Shown here piece by piece: positions 43,055 through 53,900 of a stretch of 64,000 bases of DNA. Below the pieces are notes generated by a model, which saw only the letters and a list, made by a program, of their open reading frames with translations, did not search any database and was not told the origin of the DNA. The DNA is from Paenibacillus psychroresistens (GTDB taxonomy: Bacteria; Bacillota; Bacilli; Paenibacillales; NBRC-103111), in assembly GCF_009728935.1 (NCBI RefSeq), contig NZ_CP034235.1, positions 3,882,001-3,946,000 on the forward strand. Reading direction: 5' to 3'. Made by a program: the position numbers and the translations under genes. Numbering within the stretch: the first letter of the stretch is position 1; each line of letters starts with the position of its first letter.

Positions 43055-44371
43055 ATGAAAAAACTATATTTTCTAATTGCAATGATAATGGTATTGACGA
43101 TTTTTAATGGATGTAAAAAATCTCCAGAGATAGAGGTTGCCATAGCAGCCAATACTCCTGAAGAGAAATCAAACAATGATTCTATTATTAAATTAAATAT
43201 GTTGGCACTTGACTTTCCCCAGCAATCAAGAAGAATTGATATTTATGAAAAAGCAAAAGTTAAATATGAGGCCGACCACCCCAATGTAAAAATTAATATT
43301 GAAAGGATTCAATATGATAAGTATCGTGAAAGACTAAAACAAGATTTTGAAGCTGGAACTTCACCGGATCTTATCAATATAGCTAATCCAGACTTGGCTC
43401 AATTATATCGAAACCAACAGCTTATATCCCTCAACCAATTTGAGAGGTTGGATAATTTTAAGTTTGAGGAGCGATTGTACAAAGCCATGCTAAATCATAC
43501 CACCTCAGATGGAGAAATATATGCAGTGCCTACTTTTGGTGATCCTTACGTAATATTCTATAACAAGAATTGGTTTGATAAAGCGAAATTGGCATATCCG
43601 CAAGAAGGATGGACCTGGGAACAGTTCATTGTAATTGCAAGAAAATTAATGGTGGCAAATGCTGAGGGTGATTCGAATAAATTCGGTGCGGCGATTAACA
43701 TTCATCCGGATCCAGTTGAAGTATTGACGATTGGTATGGGAGGCAGCTATTTATCATCAGATGGTCTGCAGTCAAAAGGATATTTAGACAGTGACATTTC
43801 TTCAAAAGCATTTAAATGGCTGGTTGATTTGGTAAATGTTCAAAAAGTTGCCCCCTATACTGAAGACCCGCTTCGATATTTTACCAATGGGCAGGTAGGT
43901 ATGACTATGCAATTTTATTATGGATTAACCGAAATCCAAGGAAGTTTAGGTGATCGGTTTGGTGTAGTGGGCTTACCCAAATTTGAAGCTGGAAAAAAAG
44001 TTAACACTGGTTTTTCTTATGGCATTGGTATTTCAGCACAATCTAAAAACGTACCAGCTGCATGGGATTTTCTAAAGCAAATTGCAGTTGAAACCAATGA
44101 ATTTACCAAGGAGCTCGGTAGCAATGAATTTATTGCAATAAGGGAAGTAATTGACGGAAGTGGAATTCTGGAGGATCCTGTTTTAAGTGTTTTTTCCAAT
44201 GAAATGGAATTCTCTGAGAAGAGCTCATTTTATATGAATGGGCGTTGGGAGTCCTTTGTACCGGAGTTAACCTCGGCATTTCGAGATGCCTTTAAAAGCA
44301 AAGGAGATATTAAGCAAATGCTTACCAGTGAATCAAAAAATGCCGACTTGAAATTGAAGTCTGAAAATTAG
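43055..44371 (+). CDS. Orphan ABC substrate-binding lipoprotein, family 1 (sugar type)
   Basis: A 438-residue extracellular solute-binding lipoprotein of the sugar-binding family 1. Lipobox IFNGC, lipidated Cys near residue 21, mature start with charged linker. Family features: INIERIQYDKYRERLKQDFE near 84-103, SPDLINIANPDLAQ, YAVPTFGDPYVIFYNKNWFD near 155-174 and GWTWEQF. AAAGGAG precedes ATG 43055. Unlike normal family 1 loci, no permease or ATPase lies next to it, so it must use a transporter encoded elsewhere, act as a sensor partner, or be a stranded relic. Low GC and AT-rich codon use match the surrounding mobile region. Confidence 0.88.
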   Translation: MKKLYFLIAMIMVLTIFNGCKKSPEIEVAIAANTPEEKSNNDSIIKLNMLALDFPQQSRRIDIYEKAKVKYEADHPNVKINIERIQYDKYRERLKQDFEAGTSPDLINIANPDLAQLYRNQQLISLNQFERLDNFKFEERLYKAMLNHTTSDGEIYAVPTFGDPYVIFYNKNWFDKAKLAYPQEGWTWEQFIVIARKLMVANAEGDSNKFGAAINIHPDPVEVLTIGMGGSYLSSDGLQSKGYLDSDISSKAFKWLVDLVNVQKVAPYTEDPLRYFTNGQVGMTMQFYYGLTEIQGSLGDRFGVVGLPKFEAGKKVNTGFSYGIGISAQSKNVPAAWDFLKQIAVETNEFTKELGSNEFIAIREVIDGSGILEDPVLSVFSNEMEFSEKSSFYMNGRWESFVPELTSAFRDAFKSKGDIKQMLTSESKNADLKLKSEN

Positions 44372-44529
44372 GGGGAATGAATGGTAACCAACAACTTAAC
44401 CTGGAAGAGGCAGAGCGCAATATAAGCCAAGCAGTGTTTCAAGCACTTTCATCCACAGGATTAGAAACCCAACATATATAGTTCGCTAGGGTTAATGATT
44501 ATGTAACTAACAAACTGGGGTGAAAGCCA

Positions 44530-44914
44530 ATGAAGATCATCAAAGCTAAAGATCGTCTTACGTTGGAAAATAAATTGCCTCAGATGCCGTGGTTTGTTGG
44601 AAAATTTATTAATTATAAATTACCGGATCTTTCACCCTCATCATTGCTTGAATATGTCCGGGATTACGAAGCTTTATTTTCTAGGTTATTAGGGGAAGGC
44701 TTATCGAATGCTGTTTCGTTCAAAGATATTTTTCTAGAAGATTTAGAGAAACATCTCATCCGTTATTCAAGCGTTAGTAATTAAATATGCTAATGATCTC
44801 TACACAACACAAGAACAACTTGGACATACTTCACCTGAGACAATTCAAATTTATGCTCATCTCACTGATAAAACAATGGCCAAAGTTATTGATATACAAA
44901 AGAATGAATTTTAA
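44530..44914 (+). pseudogene. XerS-type recombinase pseudogene with internal deletions
   Basis: The 5' part (MKIIKAKDRLTLENKLPQMP to DLEK) is nearly identical to the intact XerS residues 1-82. The sequence then jumps to the piece before the catalytic His (IQALVIKYA match) and again to TQEQLGHTSPETIQIYAHLT near the C-terminus, out of frame with the start. So the middle, with catalytic Arg and His-x-x-Arg, is gone. The leader GATTATGTAACTAA and GTGAAAGCC also match that of the intact gene, showing that a whole gene copy once existed. Confidence 0.88.
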
Positions 44915-44988
44915 ATAAATTCGTTCTTTATTTTTTTGTTTTACAAAATATGTATAATTCAGTGTCCGGTAAAAAAACCTCGATATTT

Positions 44989-45142
44989 GTTTACATAATA
45001 TATATTACGTTTGGACATTTCGTTACTTATCGGGACGATGACATAATTATCGTACCGTCCCGGGATATTATCGGGCGCGTCCCCGGGAGTTATGCGTCGC
45101 TCCCTATAATTCAATTATTCCCGATAAATGAGTTATACAAAC
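44989..45142. repeat. Dispersed approximately 155-bp element, copy A
   Basis: Begins GTTTACATAA and ends TTATACAAAC (imperfect inverted ends) and contains an imperfect 30-bp palindrome centred on ATAATTAT between GGGACG and CGTCCC, then a second GGG/CCC stem. Over its length it is about 90% identical to copy B (51791-51942). Its 5' flank (44941-44988, including AATATGTATAATTCAGTG) is shared with the partial copy near 63760-63826. No protein is encoded; a MITE or structured non-coding element is likely. The rest of the 44915-45458 gap has only the GC-rich hairpin at 45232. Confidence 0.7.
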
Positions 45143-45231
45143 AGTGAATTAAAATCAAATATTCTTTGAATAAACTCATTCAAAGTATAATGTTAAACTT
45201 TCAAATTGTCATATAACGAATATATGGTCCA

Positions 45232-45255
45232 CCGCGCGCTGGGAGCTGCGCGCGG
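45232..45255. repeat. GC-rich perfect hairpin in AT-rich intergenic DNA
   Basis: CCGCGCGC (45232-45239) and GCGCGCGG (45248-45255) pair perfectly over the loop TGGGAGCT. It stands out strongly from the AT-rich surroundings; no U tract follows, so it is not a terminator. Confidence 0.5.
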
Positions 45256-45458
45256 AACGAAAGCGCACTGCACATGAGTAAAAGCTACAGTCGTTAAGAC
45301 CGATTTTTGTTGAACGGATACGATAATGGAGGGCTTGGTTTGGTCAACTCCTCTTTGGATTATTGAAACGGGCAGTATAACTCAACACAAAAAACGTAAT
45401 TAAAGTAAATATGAAAAGGCTTAATAGTTAGTACCTAGTTGGAAGTGGTGAGATCGGT

Positions 45459-45704
45459 ATGAAACGTTATGTATTTACAATTTTTATTGCTGTTGTTTTA
45501 ATATTAATAGCCATAATACAAACATGGATCGCATATCAACCTAAAGTTGGACCAGTTGGAAATGGTCCTAATGATGCAGTAATTTGGACTAATTTCACAT
45601 GGCAATTATTTACAGGGATATGCTTTTTGACTGTGGGAATTATTGGGATTTATAAAAGCAAAAAGACTGAATTAAATGGTGACGTTAAGCAATCTGACAG
45701 TTAG
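45459..45704 (+). CDS. Small membrane protein
   Basis: An 81-residue protein with an N-terminal hydrophobic helix (FTIFIAVVLILIAIIQTWIA), a short loop with Pro-Gly and Asn residues, a second helix (LFTGICFLTVGIIGIYK) and a charged Lys/Glu tail. Reads as a genuine small two-helix membrane protein; no family recognised. GTGGTGAG precedes ATG 45459. The next small gene begins 9 bp after its stop, so they form a pair. Confidence 0.55.
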   Translation: MKRYVFTIFIAVVLILIAIIQTWIAYQPKVGPVGNGPNDAVIWTNFTWQLFTGICFLTVGIIGIYKSKKTELNGDVKQSDS

Positions 45705-45713
45705 AAGAAACAA

Positions 45714-45917
45714 ATGAGAGTAGCAATTATCATACTATTGATCTTACTTTCGCTTTTCGATATTTGGTTTTTAACTTTTACAATTGAGCATGTTAGTTTA
45801 TTACGTAACGAAGCAAGTTCTCTTGGTAGGTTTGTCATTATGTTTTTTCTTTTAACATCCGTCATTATATTTGGTTCCTGGCGAACATTTGAATCTATTA
45901 AAAAAGGTAATTTATAA
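45714..45917 (+). CDS. Small two-helix membrane protein
   Basis: A 67-residue hydrophobic protein with two membrane helices (AIIILLILLSLFDIWFLTF and FVIMFFLLTSVIIFG) and a short basic tail. No family recognised. Only a weak ribosome binding site (AGAAG) precedes ATG 45714; close spacing after the preceding gene suggests coupled translation. Confidence 0.5.
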   Translation: MRVAIIILLILLSLFDIWFLTFTIEHVSLLRNEASSLGRFVIMFFLLTSVIIFGSWRTFESIKKGNL

Positions 45918-46006
45918 ATTTTTCCCTATCGCTTTATATTTCAAGTACGGAGAATTGGCGTAGTTCGTAATAGACGTTAATTAGAATTTCTGCTAAAGGA
46001 GGAAAC

Positions 46007-46222
46007 ATGAAGAAAATCATTGCAATTATAATTAGCACTCTGTTATTAATTGCTTTTTTTGTTTATCTTATAAACGTAAGAGATAACGAGAATAAATCAA
46101 TCCTCAAGAAAATAACAATCTCTTTGGAATCAGAAGAAAATTTAAAGGATTGGAAAATCACATTAACTCCCTCTCTTAATGATTCTATAAAAAAGTGGGT
46201 TTATGATTTAAATATTCAATAA
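46007..46222 (+). CDS. Small membrane-anchored or secreted protein
   Basis: A 71-residue protein: Lys-Lys then one hydrophobic helix (IIAIIISTLLLIAFFVYLI), then an extracytoplasmic charged segment of about 45 residues. AAAGGAGGAAAC before ATG 46007 is a strong ribosome binding site, supporting expression. Unknown function. The IS110 element lies just downstream and may have truncated it or its neighbour. Confidence 0.5.
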   Translation: MKKIIAIIISTLLLIAFFVYLINVRDNENKSILKKITISLESEENLKDWKITLTPSLNDSIKKWVYDLNIQ

Positions 46223-46371
46223 ACAGGTGCGAAGGAAATTACGAATATGGAATACAATATAGGAGCTATTCCTGTAATGAAGTAATTTGAGCTTTGAATG
46301 AAAAATGCACCTCTAGTATACTGGGAATTGTTCTGGCCGAACAAATAACCGATACGAAAAGAGGCACACAA

Positions 46372-47668
46372 ATGAAGTATAAGATGAAACAAAAGCAGAA
46401 TCAACTTATTACACGTATTAGTGAAACAACGCTAGTTGTAGGAGCGGACATTGCAAAGAAGATTCACATTGCACGTGCTGTAGATTATCGTGGAATCGAG
46501 TTAGGTAAGGACTGTGAATTTTACAATGATCGAGAAGGTCTAACGAAGTTAGCGACGTGGATGAAGGAGCTACAACAGGTTCATACCAAAAGCGAGATTG
46601 TATTTGGAATCGAACCTACCGGACACTACTGGTTTCCGTTAGCAGCTTTCCTGCAAGGTGAGGGAATTAAGATTGTGCTCGTCAACCCACACCATGTAAA
46701 TAAGACCAAGGAAATTGAAGACAATTCACAAACCAAGAGCGACTATAAGGATGCTAAGGTCATTGCTGATCTGGTTCGCAATGGAAAGTATTCCGAACCA
46801 AATTTACCAACAGAAGCTTATGCAGACTTACGTATTCTAATGAATTTACGCGAGAAAGTCGTAGTAAATTTGAGCCAGGTCTAGGCACGCGTACACAACT
46901 GGTTTGATCGGTTTTTCCCTGAATATCCACTGGTATTTAAAGATTGGACGGGAAAAGCATCGCTTATGACTTTGCAGCAATTTCCGACTCCGCAAGAAAT
47001 TATCTCTTCAGGAGCCAGAGGTGTTCTTGTACATTGGAAGACGAAAATTAAGCAAGGTATAGGCATCAAGAGAGCAGAGAAACTGTATGAGACCGCCGTA
47101 AACTCTATAGGTCTTACCGAGGGAAGAGTTGCCGCCCGAATAGAGCTAGCGACGTTATTAGAGCAGTTTAACCTGTTTTCCAAACAAGCTGAAACGATCA
47201 TGCAAGAAGTCGTAAAAATCCTAGATGAGATTCCAGGAACAGTTCAAATGCTGAGTATTCCAGGTGTGGGGATTACGACCATCTGGGTTCCTAGCAGAGG
47301 TGGGCGACCTGAGTAAGTATGATCATGGTCAACAGATAATACGCTTAGCTGGCTTAAACCTCAGAGAGAACAGTTCAGGTAAGAGAAAAGGCAAGACCGG
47401 TATAAGCAAGCGAGGACGCTCTCGTCTTCGGGGGCTGCTATTCCGTTGTATTATGCCAATTGTGGCTAAAAATGCAGAGTTTAAAGCGCTACACAAGCAT
47501 TACACAACACGAAACCAAAATCCCTTGAAAAAGAAGCAGTCTCTTATCGCTTTGTGCGGAAAACTGATACGTGTGCTCTATACACTTGGAACAAAGCAGA
47601 AAGAATATGATGTCAATGAAGTATTTGGCCCCATTCGATTAGCACAATTACAAGAAAATGCTGCATAA
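46372..47668 (+). pseudogene. IS110 family transposase, inactivated by a nonsense codon and a frameshift
   Basis: The reading frame from ATG 46372 shows the IS110 N-terminal DEDD/RuvC-like domain (VVGADIAKKIHIARAVD, then GIEPTGHYW, YKDAKVIADL). It is interrupted by TAG at 46882 where homologues have Gln (SQV-x-ARVHNWFD), continues in the same frame to PGVGITT, then changes frame near 47282 (2 bases lost or 1 gained) into FLAEVGDLSKYDHGQQIIRL and the conserved GKTGISKRGRSRLRGLLF. Repairing both lesions gives a full-length transposase of about 430 residues. A 350-bp non-coding 3' part follows. The element is probably immobile unless helped in trans. Confidence 0.88.
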
Positions 47669-47686
47669 ATGGAATTAAGATGTTCC

Positions 47687-48040
47687 CTTATTAACAGGTA
47701 GACAAGAATAAATAGCAAGAACCTCACTTATTAACATATGGACAACAATGACAATAGAAGCACCGGAGAAGCCGAAAGTTAATTTCCATAAGGGCAACGA
47801 CCCAGTTTAGGAGCAAGAATCGGCCTCCACCCCTTGAGAGGTAGAACGAAGGAATGTAAGGGCATAGACCCAGTGTGATATGGGAGGGTAAACCCCAAGG
47901 GTGAATGTGGAGATCCACTGTGCGATCATAAGTTTTATCACAGTTTGGATAAAAACGAGTCCAAGCCCTATTCCCGCCACGAGCCTTATAGAATATATGG
48001 TTCTACGACAATATTCTCCCATTACCCTCTAGGTGTCAAA
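47687..48040 (+). ncRNA. Non-coding 3' end of the IS110 element, possible guide (seek/bridge) RNA region
   Basis: After the transposase comes a G-rich, structured-looking 350-bp tract with no credible protein. It starts with two CTTATTAACA boxes 40 bp apart (47687 and 47727) and contains GACCCAGT twice (47796 and 47868). IS110-family elements encode a guide RNA in a non-coding end, downstream of the gene in the IS1111 subgroup, so this is the obvious place for one. The call rests on position and character only. Confidence 0.4.
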
Positions 48041-48088
48041 GTTGAAAAACTAAGAGTAAGCGAGAAAACAGGCGAAAACAATACTTTA

Positions 48089-48225
48089 TAGTGGGAGGAA
48101 ATACTGGTAAGGCTATGCTGGGAATCGAGGCCATGCATATGATTAGGAAAGGGCAGGCCGGAAATAATTCGTCTGTCCTCTCTGCATTTGAATGGCTTAA
48201 TAAAATATTTGGTATTATGGCATAG
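48089..48225 (+). pseudogene. IS6-family transposase C-terminal fragment
   Basis: Translates to GNTGKAMLGIEAMHMIRKGQ and on to SVLSAFEWLNKIFGIMA then TAG at 48223. This matches the end of IS6/IS240-type DDE transposases (typically KGxEAMxMIRKGQ ... NKIFGIA). Everything upstream of it in this orientation is missing. Confidence 0.75.
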
Positions 48226-48235
48226 TTAATTACAA

Positions 48236-48518
48236 TTTATTGGGAAATTGCTATCTTTATTAATTCTTGCACCACAACCTGTAAAGATACTTCCACTGCC
48301 CAATGACTTTAATATAGGTCTCAACCGTCTTATAGAAATCATTTTGTCGACTTCAAATAAGGACGTATTCGCTTGTCTAATTCCGGTCCAAACTGATGAA
48401 TCCATCGCATGATAGTTGTATGAGTCATATGTAGTCATCGTTCGTCCATCATTTCTACTAGATTACGATAACTAAGGCTGTATTTTAAATACCATCTCGG
48501 ATCTTTATTATTAAAATT
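48236..48518 (-). pseudogene. IS6-family transposase N-terminal fragment, opposite strand, with stop codons
   Basis: On the minus strand, from about 48518 down, the DNA reads DPRWYLKYSLSYRNLVEMMD and, after a stop and frame change, HTTIMRWIHQFGPELDKRIR, the N-terminal half of an IS6-type transposase. It then degenerates. Together with the plus-strand C-terminal fragment just left of it, this gives two converging pieces of the same element type, so an inversion or two nested remnants must be assumed. Confidence 0.72.
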
Positions 48519-48534
48519 AATATAACAGACCAGA

Positions 48535-48561
48535 ACGATTTATATTGAGATACATAGGATA
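48535..48561 (+). promoter_or_regulatory. Sigma-K-like promoter of the collagen-like gene
   Basis: AC (48535-48536), 16 bases, then CATAGGATA (48553-48561) fits the late mother-cell sigma-K pattern AC-N16/17-CATANNNTA exactly. It lies 51 bp upstream of the start codon. Expression late in sporulation in the mother cell is what a spore-surface collagen-like protein needs. Confidence 0.6.
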
Positions 48562-48594
48562 GAGAGACTTTACTATAAAAAGTCGACTTAGTAA

Positions 48595-50736
<2,142 letters not shown>

Positions 50737-50804
50737 TGAACAATATAGGAAAGAATTGCTCCTAAAGAAAAGTAAAATAGAATGGCACGGGCCAATACAT
50801 TTGT

Positions 50805-50842
50805 AACCGCTCTTAACCTTTCTCGGGAAAGGGCGGTTTTTT
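50805..50842 (+). terminator. Terminator after the collagen-like gene
   Basis: AACCGCTCTT (50805-50814) pairs with AAGGGCGGTT (50829-50838; one G-U pair), followed by TTTT. The rest of the 392-bp gap up to 51128 holds nothing I can identify except the possible sigma-K -10 at 51082. Confidence 0.85.
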
Positions 50843-51081
50843 AAAAAATGCTGATTGGTCCTATGGATGCTCGAATCATTCTATATCCATATTTAACTAT
50901 ATAACCTATATCCAACCATTAAAAGGAGAAAACATTACGCTCTCTAATGCAGAACAGACTGACCATTCCGCAAATATAGAAGAATGACACAAACTTCCCC
51001 ATTTCATTCAACCGTTCTAAGCCATCATGAATAATTCAGGTATTAGTGTGAGCTTTAGTTCATGTGAAATGTTTGATTTTC

Positions 51082-51090
51082 CATATTATA
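51082..51090 (+). promoter_or_regulatory. Possible sigma-K -10 element of the broken collagen-like gene
   Basis: CATATTATA matches CATANNNTA and lies 38 bp ahead of the TTG start at 51129. The AC at -35 is not at the right distance, so this is weaker than the site at 48535. Confidence 0.35.
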
Positions 51091-51128
51091 TTTTGTAGTA
51101 AAAAATATATGAAAGGAAGTGACATGTA

Positions 51129-51754
51129 TTGAGTCAAGCAAATATCCCAAATATTACCCCAACTATTAATATAACTAGAGATGATGCAATCAATCTTCTA
51201 TTAGCCTCGATCGCTATGTAAGAGTTAGGATTAAGTTACATAATCAATGCAGAAGCTGAGAAGATACACTATAGTCTGGGAACCCTCCCAGGGTTAACTA
51301 TTCCTTCATTCATAAGCACAATCTTACTTGTGAATGACAGTGTTCAAGCCACTATGCGTGGAGCAATCAAGAAAGAAATGCTTCTGGAAAACAAACTTCA
51401 AGCCATTTTGCAGTCAACCACTTCCATAGAGCCAACAGGAGCAACAGGAGATACTGGTGCAACAGGAGCAACAGGAGCTACGGGGGTAACAGGCCCAACA
51501 GGCCCAGCACCTACGTTTGTAAACGCATTCTTTAACGGTAATATTCAACCTCAGACAATTGCTTCGGGATCAAATATTTTAAATATTACTCCAAACCAAT
51601 TTACTGCACTTACTTATAACGCAGTAACAAAGTGTTTTCACAATATAAAATGCGGGTTTGTACAACATTAGTGTTGTAATAAATCTTGCAGCTGCCACAC
51701 TACCAGGAGCAACAATCGGGTTATCGCTAAATAATTCTACAGCATTACTGTGAA
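51129..51754 (+). pseudogene. Second collagen-like spore protein gene, broken
   Basis: TTG 51129 behind GGAAGTGAC starts [20 protein letters not shown], the N-terminus of a common Paenibacillus spore collagen-like family. A TAA at 51219 replaces a Glu codon. The frame resumes with ELGLSYIINAEAEKIHYSLG, reaches a short Gly-X-Y stretch ([18 protein letters not shown]), and at about 51633 shifts frame, after which NISVVINLAAATLPGATIGL is read in another frame. The gene then ends where a copy of the dispersed repeat begins (51769 on). One nonsense, one frameshift and a truncation make it non-functional. Confidence 0.85.
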
Positions 51755-51790
51755 CGATAAGTACAACTGTGTCCGATAATACTAAAATTT

Positions 51791-51942
51791 GTTTACATAA
51801 TATATTACGTTCGGGCATTTCGCTACTTATCGGGACGATGACATAATTATCGTACCGTCCTTGGATATTATCGGGCTCGTCCCCAGGAGTTATGTGTCGC
51901 TCCCATTAAATCAATTATTCCCGATAAATGAATTAAACAAAC
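51791..51942. repeat. Dispersed approximately 155-bp element, copy B
   Basis: GTTTACATAA to TTAAACAAAC, about 90% identical to copy A at 44989-45142, sharing the central GGGACGATGACATAATTATC palindrome region and the CCCGATAAATGA stretch before the right end; the flank AGTGAATC also matches. It abuts the broken collagen-like gene on its left. The flank GTCCGATAATACTAAAA (51771-51787) recurs at 54600. The remaining sequence up to the IS1182 transposase is AT-rich. Confidence 0.7.
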
Positions 51943-52051
51943 AGTGAATCAGTTTGAAATACAACCGATTTAACTGATTTAACATTATATATTTGGATTA
52001 GAGCGATTAATTAGCCTATACACTTTGCGGTTTAAACATATTTTATTTATG

Positions 52052-53629
52052 TGAATCAATTTCATAATTCCAAAGCCTTATTGCGCTTAAGTTTTTAGAG
52101 CATAAAAAAAGGAGTGCCTCCCCAAATCTCGAAGTGTTTAGTACCCCTACCAGACACTGATGAGAAGAAAGGAGCATCTCCCAATGTACAATATTCAACA
52201 AGAAAGTCTGTTTTCCTTGCAGGATTTATTAGAAATGTCACCCAAAGATACGTTTGCTTATCTTTTTGAGACGTTAGATATTAATCCATTCTTACGCGTT
52301 GTATCTAAAAAGGCATTTTTAGGGGCACCAACTCAGCTCAACTACGTAGCTATGCTGCAATCGTTATTCATTCGAATCGTTGAACGTATTCCAACCATTA
52401 AAGATCTGCGGAAACGATTGAAACGAAGTATCGAATTTAGCACGGATTGTGGATTTATGGGTTCTGATCGAATTCCAAGTGAAGCTTCTTACACGCGACT
52501 TATCCAGAAACTACTACAATCGGAAGTGTTCCAGCAGTCTCAACAAGACCTAGTCAAGCAAGCGTTTCATGAGGGTTTTATCGATGCTTCCGCGGTAGCT
52601 ATAGATGCAACTCATGTTGAAGCCAGAGATCGTCAACCCGAGAAAAAGAAGGAAGACAGTCAACCACTAAACACGAAAACGCCAACGAAGAAACGGGGAC
52701 GCAAGTCCAAGGGTGAGCGAGAACAATGGCTCAAGGAACAGTTGGAACTGGAAGAGAATCGAACGTTATTCGAGAAAAAGGTAGAAACCCAAGCCTCCTA
52801 CAGCTATGACGAGTTGGTGAAGGAAATCCCGTTAACTCCAGCCTGGGGCGTAAAGAAAAATTCGGAAGGCAAGAATGTATTCTGGTACGGTTTCAAAGCC
52901 CATCTTGTCGTCGACTGCAAAAGCCAATATATCCTTGTAGCCTTACTTACATCAGGAAATATGAATGATGGAAAGTTGGCCATTCCCTTACTTAAAGGAC
53001 TTGCTGAAAAGCATCCTGAACTAGCCATTTCTCAAGTGATCGCGGATGCAGGTTATGATCTCGTACCGATTTATAAGCAAGTCGAGAGCATGGGTGCAAG
53101 GGCCCTCATCGATTACAACCGCCGGAATGAACATCAAGAAGATGGCATGGATAAATACTTTCGTCCCGTCTGTAAAGAAGGTCATTCTTATCGATACGAT
53201 AGTTTTGACCCGAAGTACGAAACGGTCAAATACACACAGCCCAAAGAATGTTCAACCTGCCCTTTTAACGATGGACACTGTCAGAAAGTATTTAAGAAAA
53301 AGATCGATGATAACCAAAGAAGATATACGGTTCCAGCACGTGGTAGTGACCGATATAGGGAACAGTACAAAAAAAGAACAGCCGTTGAACGTGTAAATGC
53401 CTACTTAAAAGAGTTCTTTCAACTAAATAACATTCGCCATCGTGGCGCATTAGCAAAGGTTGATTTTGAATTCGCCTGTCTGACCTACACGGCATGCAAA
53501 TTAACAGCTGACCGATTAAATCAATACATTAAAATGAAAAAGTCTACTGCTTAGCACTTTTTTTAAAAATCATAGTATGAATATTCGGTCAGCCTGTCTA
53601 TAAAGAAAATGATTTATGAAATTGATTCA
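52052..53629 (+). mobile_element. Probable IS1182-type insertion sequence
   Basis: TGAATCAATTTCATAA (52052-52067) and its inverse TTATGAAATTGATTCA (53614-53629) bracket an intact IS1182-type transposase gene, giving an element of about 1.58 kb. The 16-bp inverted ends are perfect, and the TTTAT just outside them is also partly mirrored. I could not see a convincing target duplication, so the exact ends are provisional. Confidence 0.5.
52184..53554 (+). CDS. IS1182 family transposase, apparently intact
   Basis: A 456-residue DDE transposase. The N-terminal DUF772-like domain (LSLQDLL-like start, PSEASYTRLIQKL near 100-112), catalytic Asp in AVAIDATHVEAR (about 145), Asp in VIADAGYDL (about 290) and Glu in RTAVERVNAYLKEF (about 408) are all present. 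A Cys cluster (CSTCPFNDGHCQ) lies before the last motif. Full-length with no stops, so it may still be active, unlike the IS110, IS6 and IS3 remnants. ATG 52184 is preceded by AAAGGAG at good spacing; a longer reading from 52160 is unlikely. Confidence 0.92.
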   Translation: MYNIQQESLFSLQDLLEMSPKDTFAYLFETLDINPFLRVVSKKAFLGAPTQLNYVAMLQSLFIRIVERIPTIKDLRKRLKRSIEFSTDCGFMGSDRIPSEASYTRLIQKLLQSEVFQQSQQDLVKQAFHEGFIDASAVAIDATHVEARDRQPEKKKEDSQPLNTKTPTKKRGRKSKGEREQWLKEQLELEENRTLFEKKVETQASYSYDELVKEIPLTPAWGVKKNSEGKNVFWYGFKAHLVVDCKSQYILVALLTSGNMNDGKLAIPLLKGLAEKHPELAISQVIADAGYDLVPIYKQVESMGARALIDYNRRNEHQEDGMDKYFRPVCKEGHSYRYDSFDPKYETVKYTQPKECSTCPFNDGHCQKVFKKKIDDNQRRYTVPARGSDRYREQYKKRTAVERVNAYLKEFFQLNNIRHRGALAKVDFEFACLTYTACKLTADRLNQYIKMKKSTA

Positions 53630-53669
53630 TGTTATAATAAATCTATAATTATGGATGGGAGGGATACCA

Positions 53670-53900
53670 GTGATCCCCAAAAAAATTAATCGTCAGACTG
53701 TAAATGCATTAAAATCTATATTAGACGAGCTCGATATTCATAACCAAAGGGTTACGATAGATTTCTCTAAAGAAATGATTGAAGTAGAAGATGATGACTA
53801 CTCCATTGACGACCTTTTAGAGGCTGCTGGAACCTTAACTCCAGAAAGAGCAAAGGAACTTTATGATGAAGTTAAGAGGTCACGCGAAGAATGGGATTAA
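53670..53900 (+). CDS. Antitoxin of a VapBC-type toxin-antitoxin pair
   Basis: A 76-residue acidic protein (IPKKINRQTVNALKSILDEL start; EDDDYSIDDLLEAAG near the middle; ELYDEVKRSREEWD end). Small size, the charged helical C-terminus and a 10-bp overlap with a PIN-domain gene mark it as the antitoxin, which would bind the toxin and autoregulate the operon. I start it at GTG 53670 because GGGAGGG lies 6 bases upstream. The N-terminal fold is not clearly one of the named antitoxin families. The toxin it should neutralise is frameshifted. Confidence 0.75.
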   Translation: MIPKKINRQTVNALKSILDELDIHNQRVTIDFSKEMIEVEDDDYSIDDLLEAAGTLTPERAKELYDEVKRSREEWD

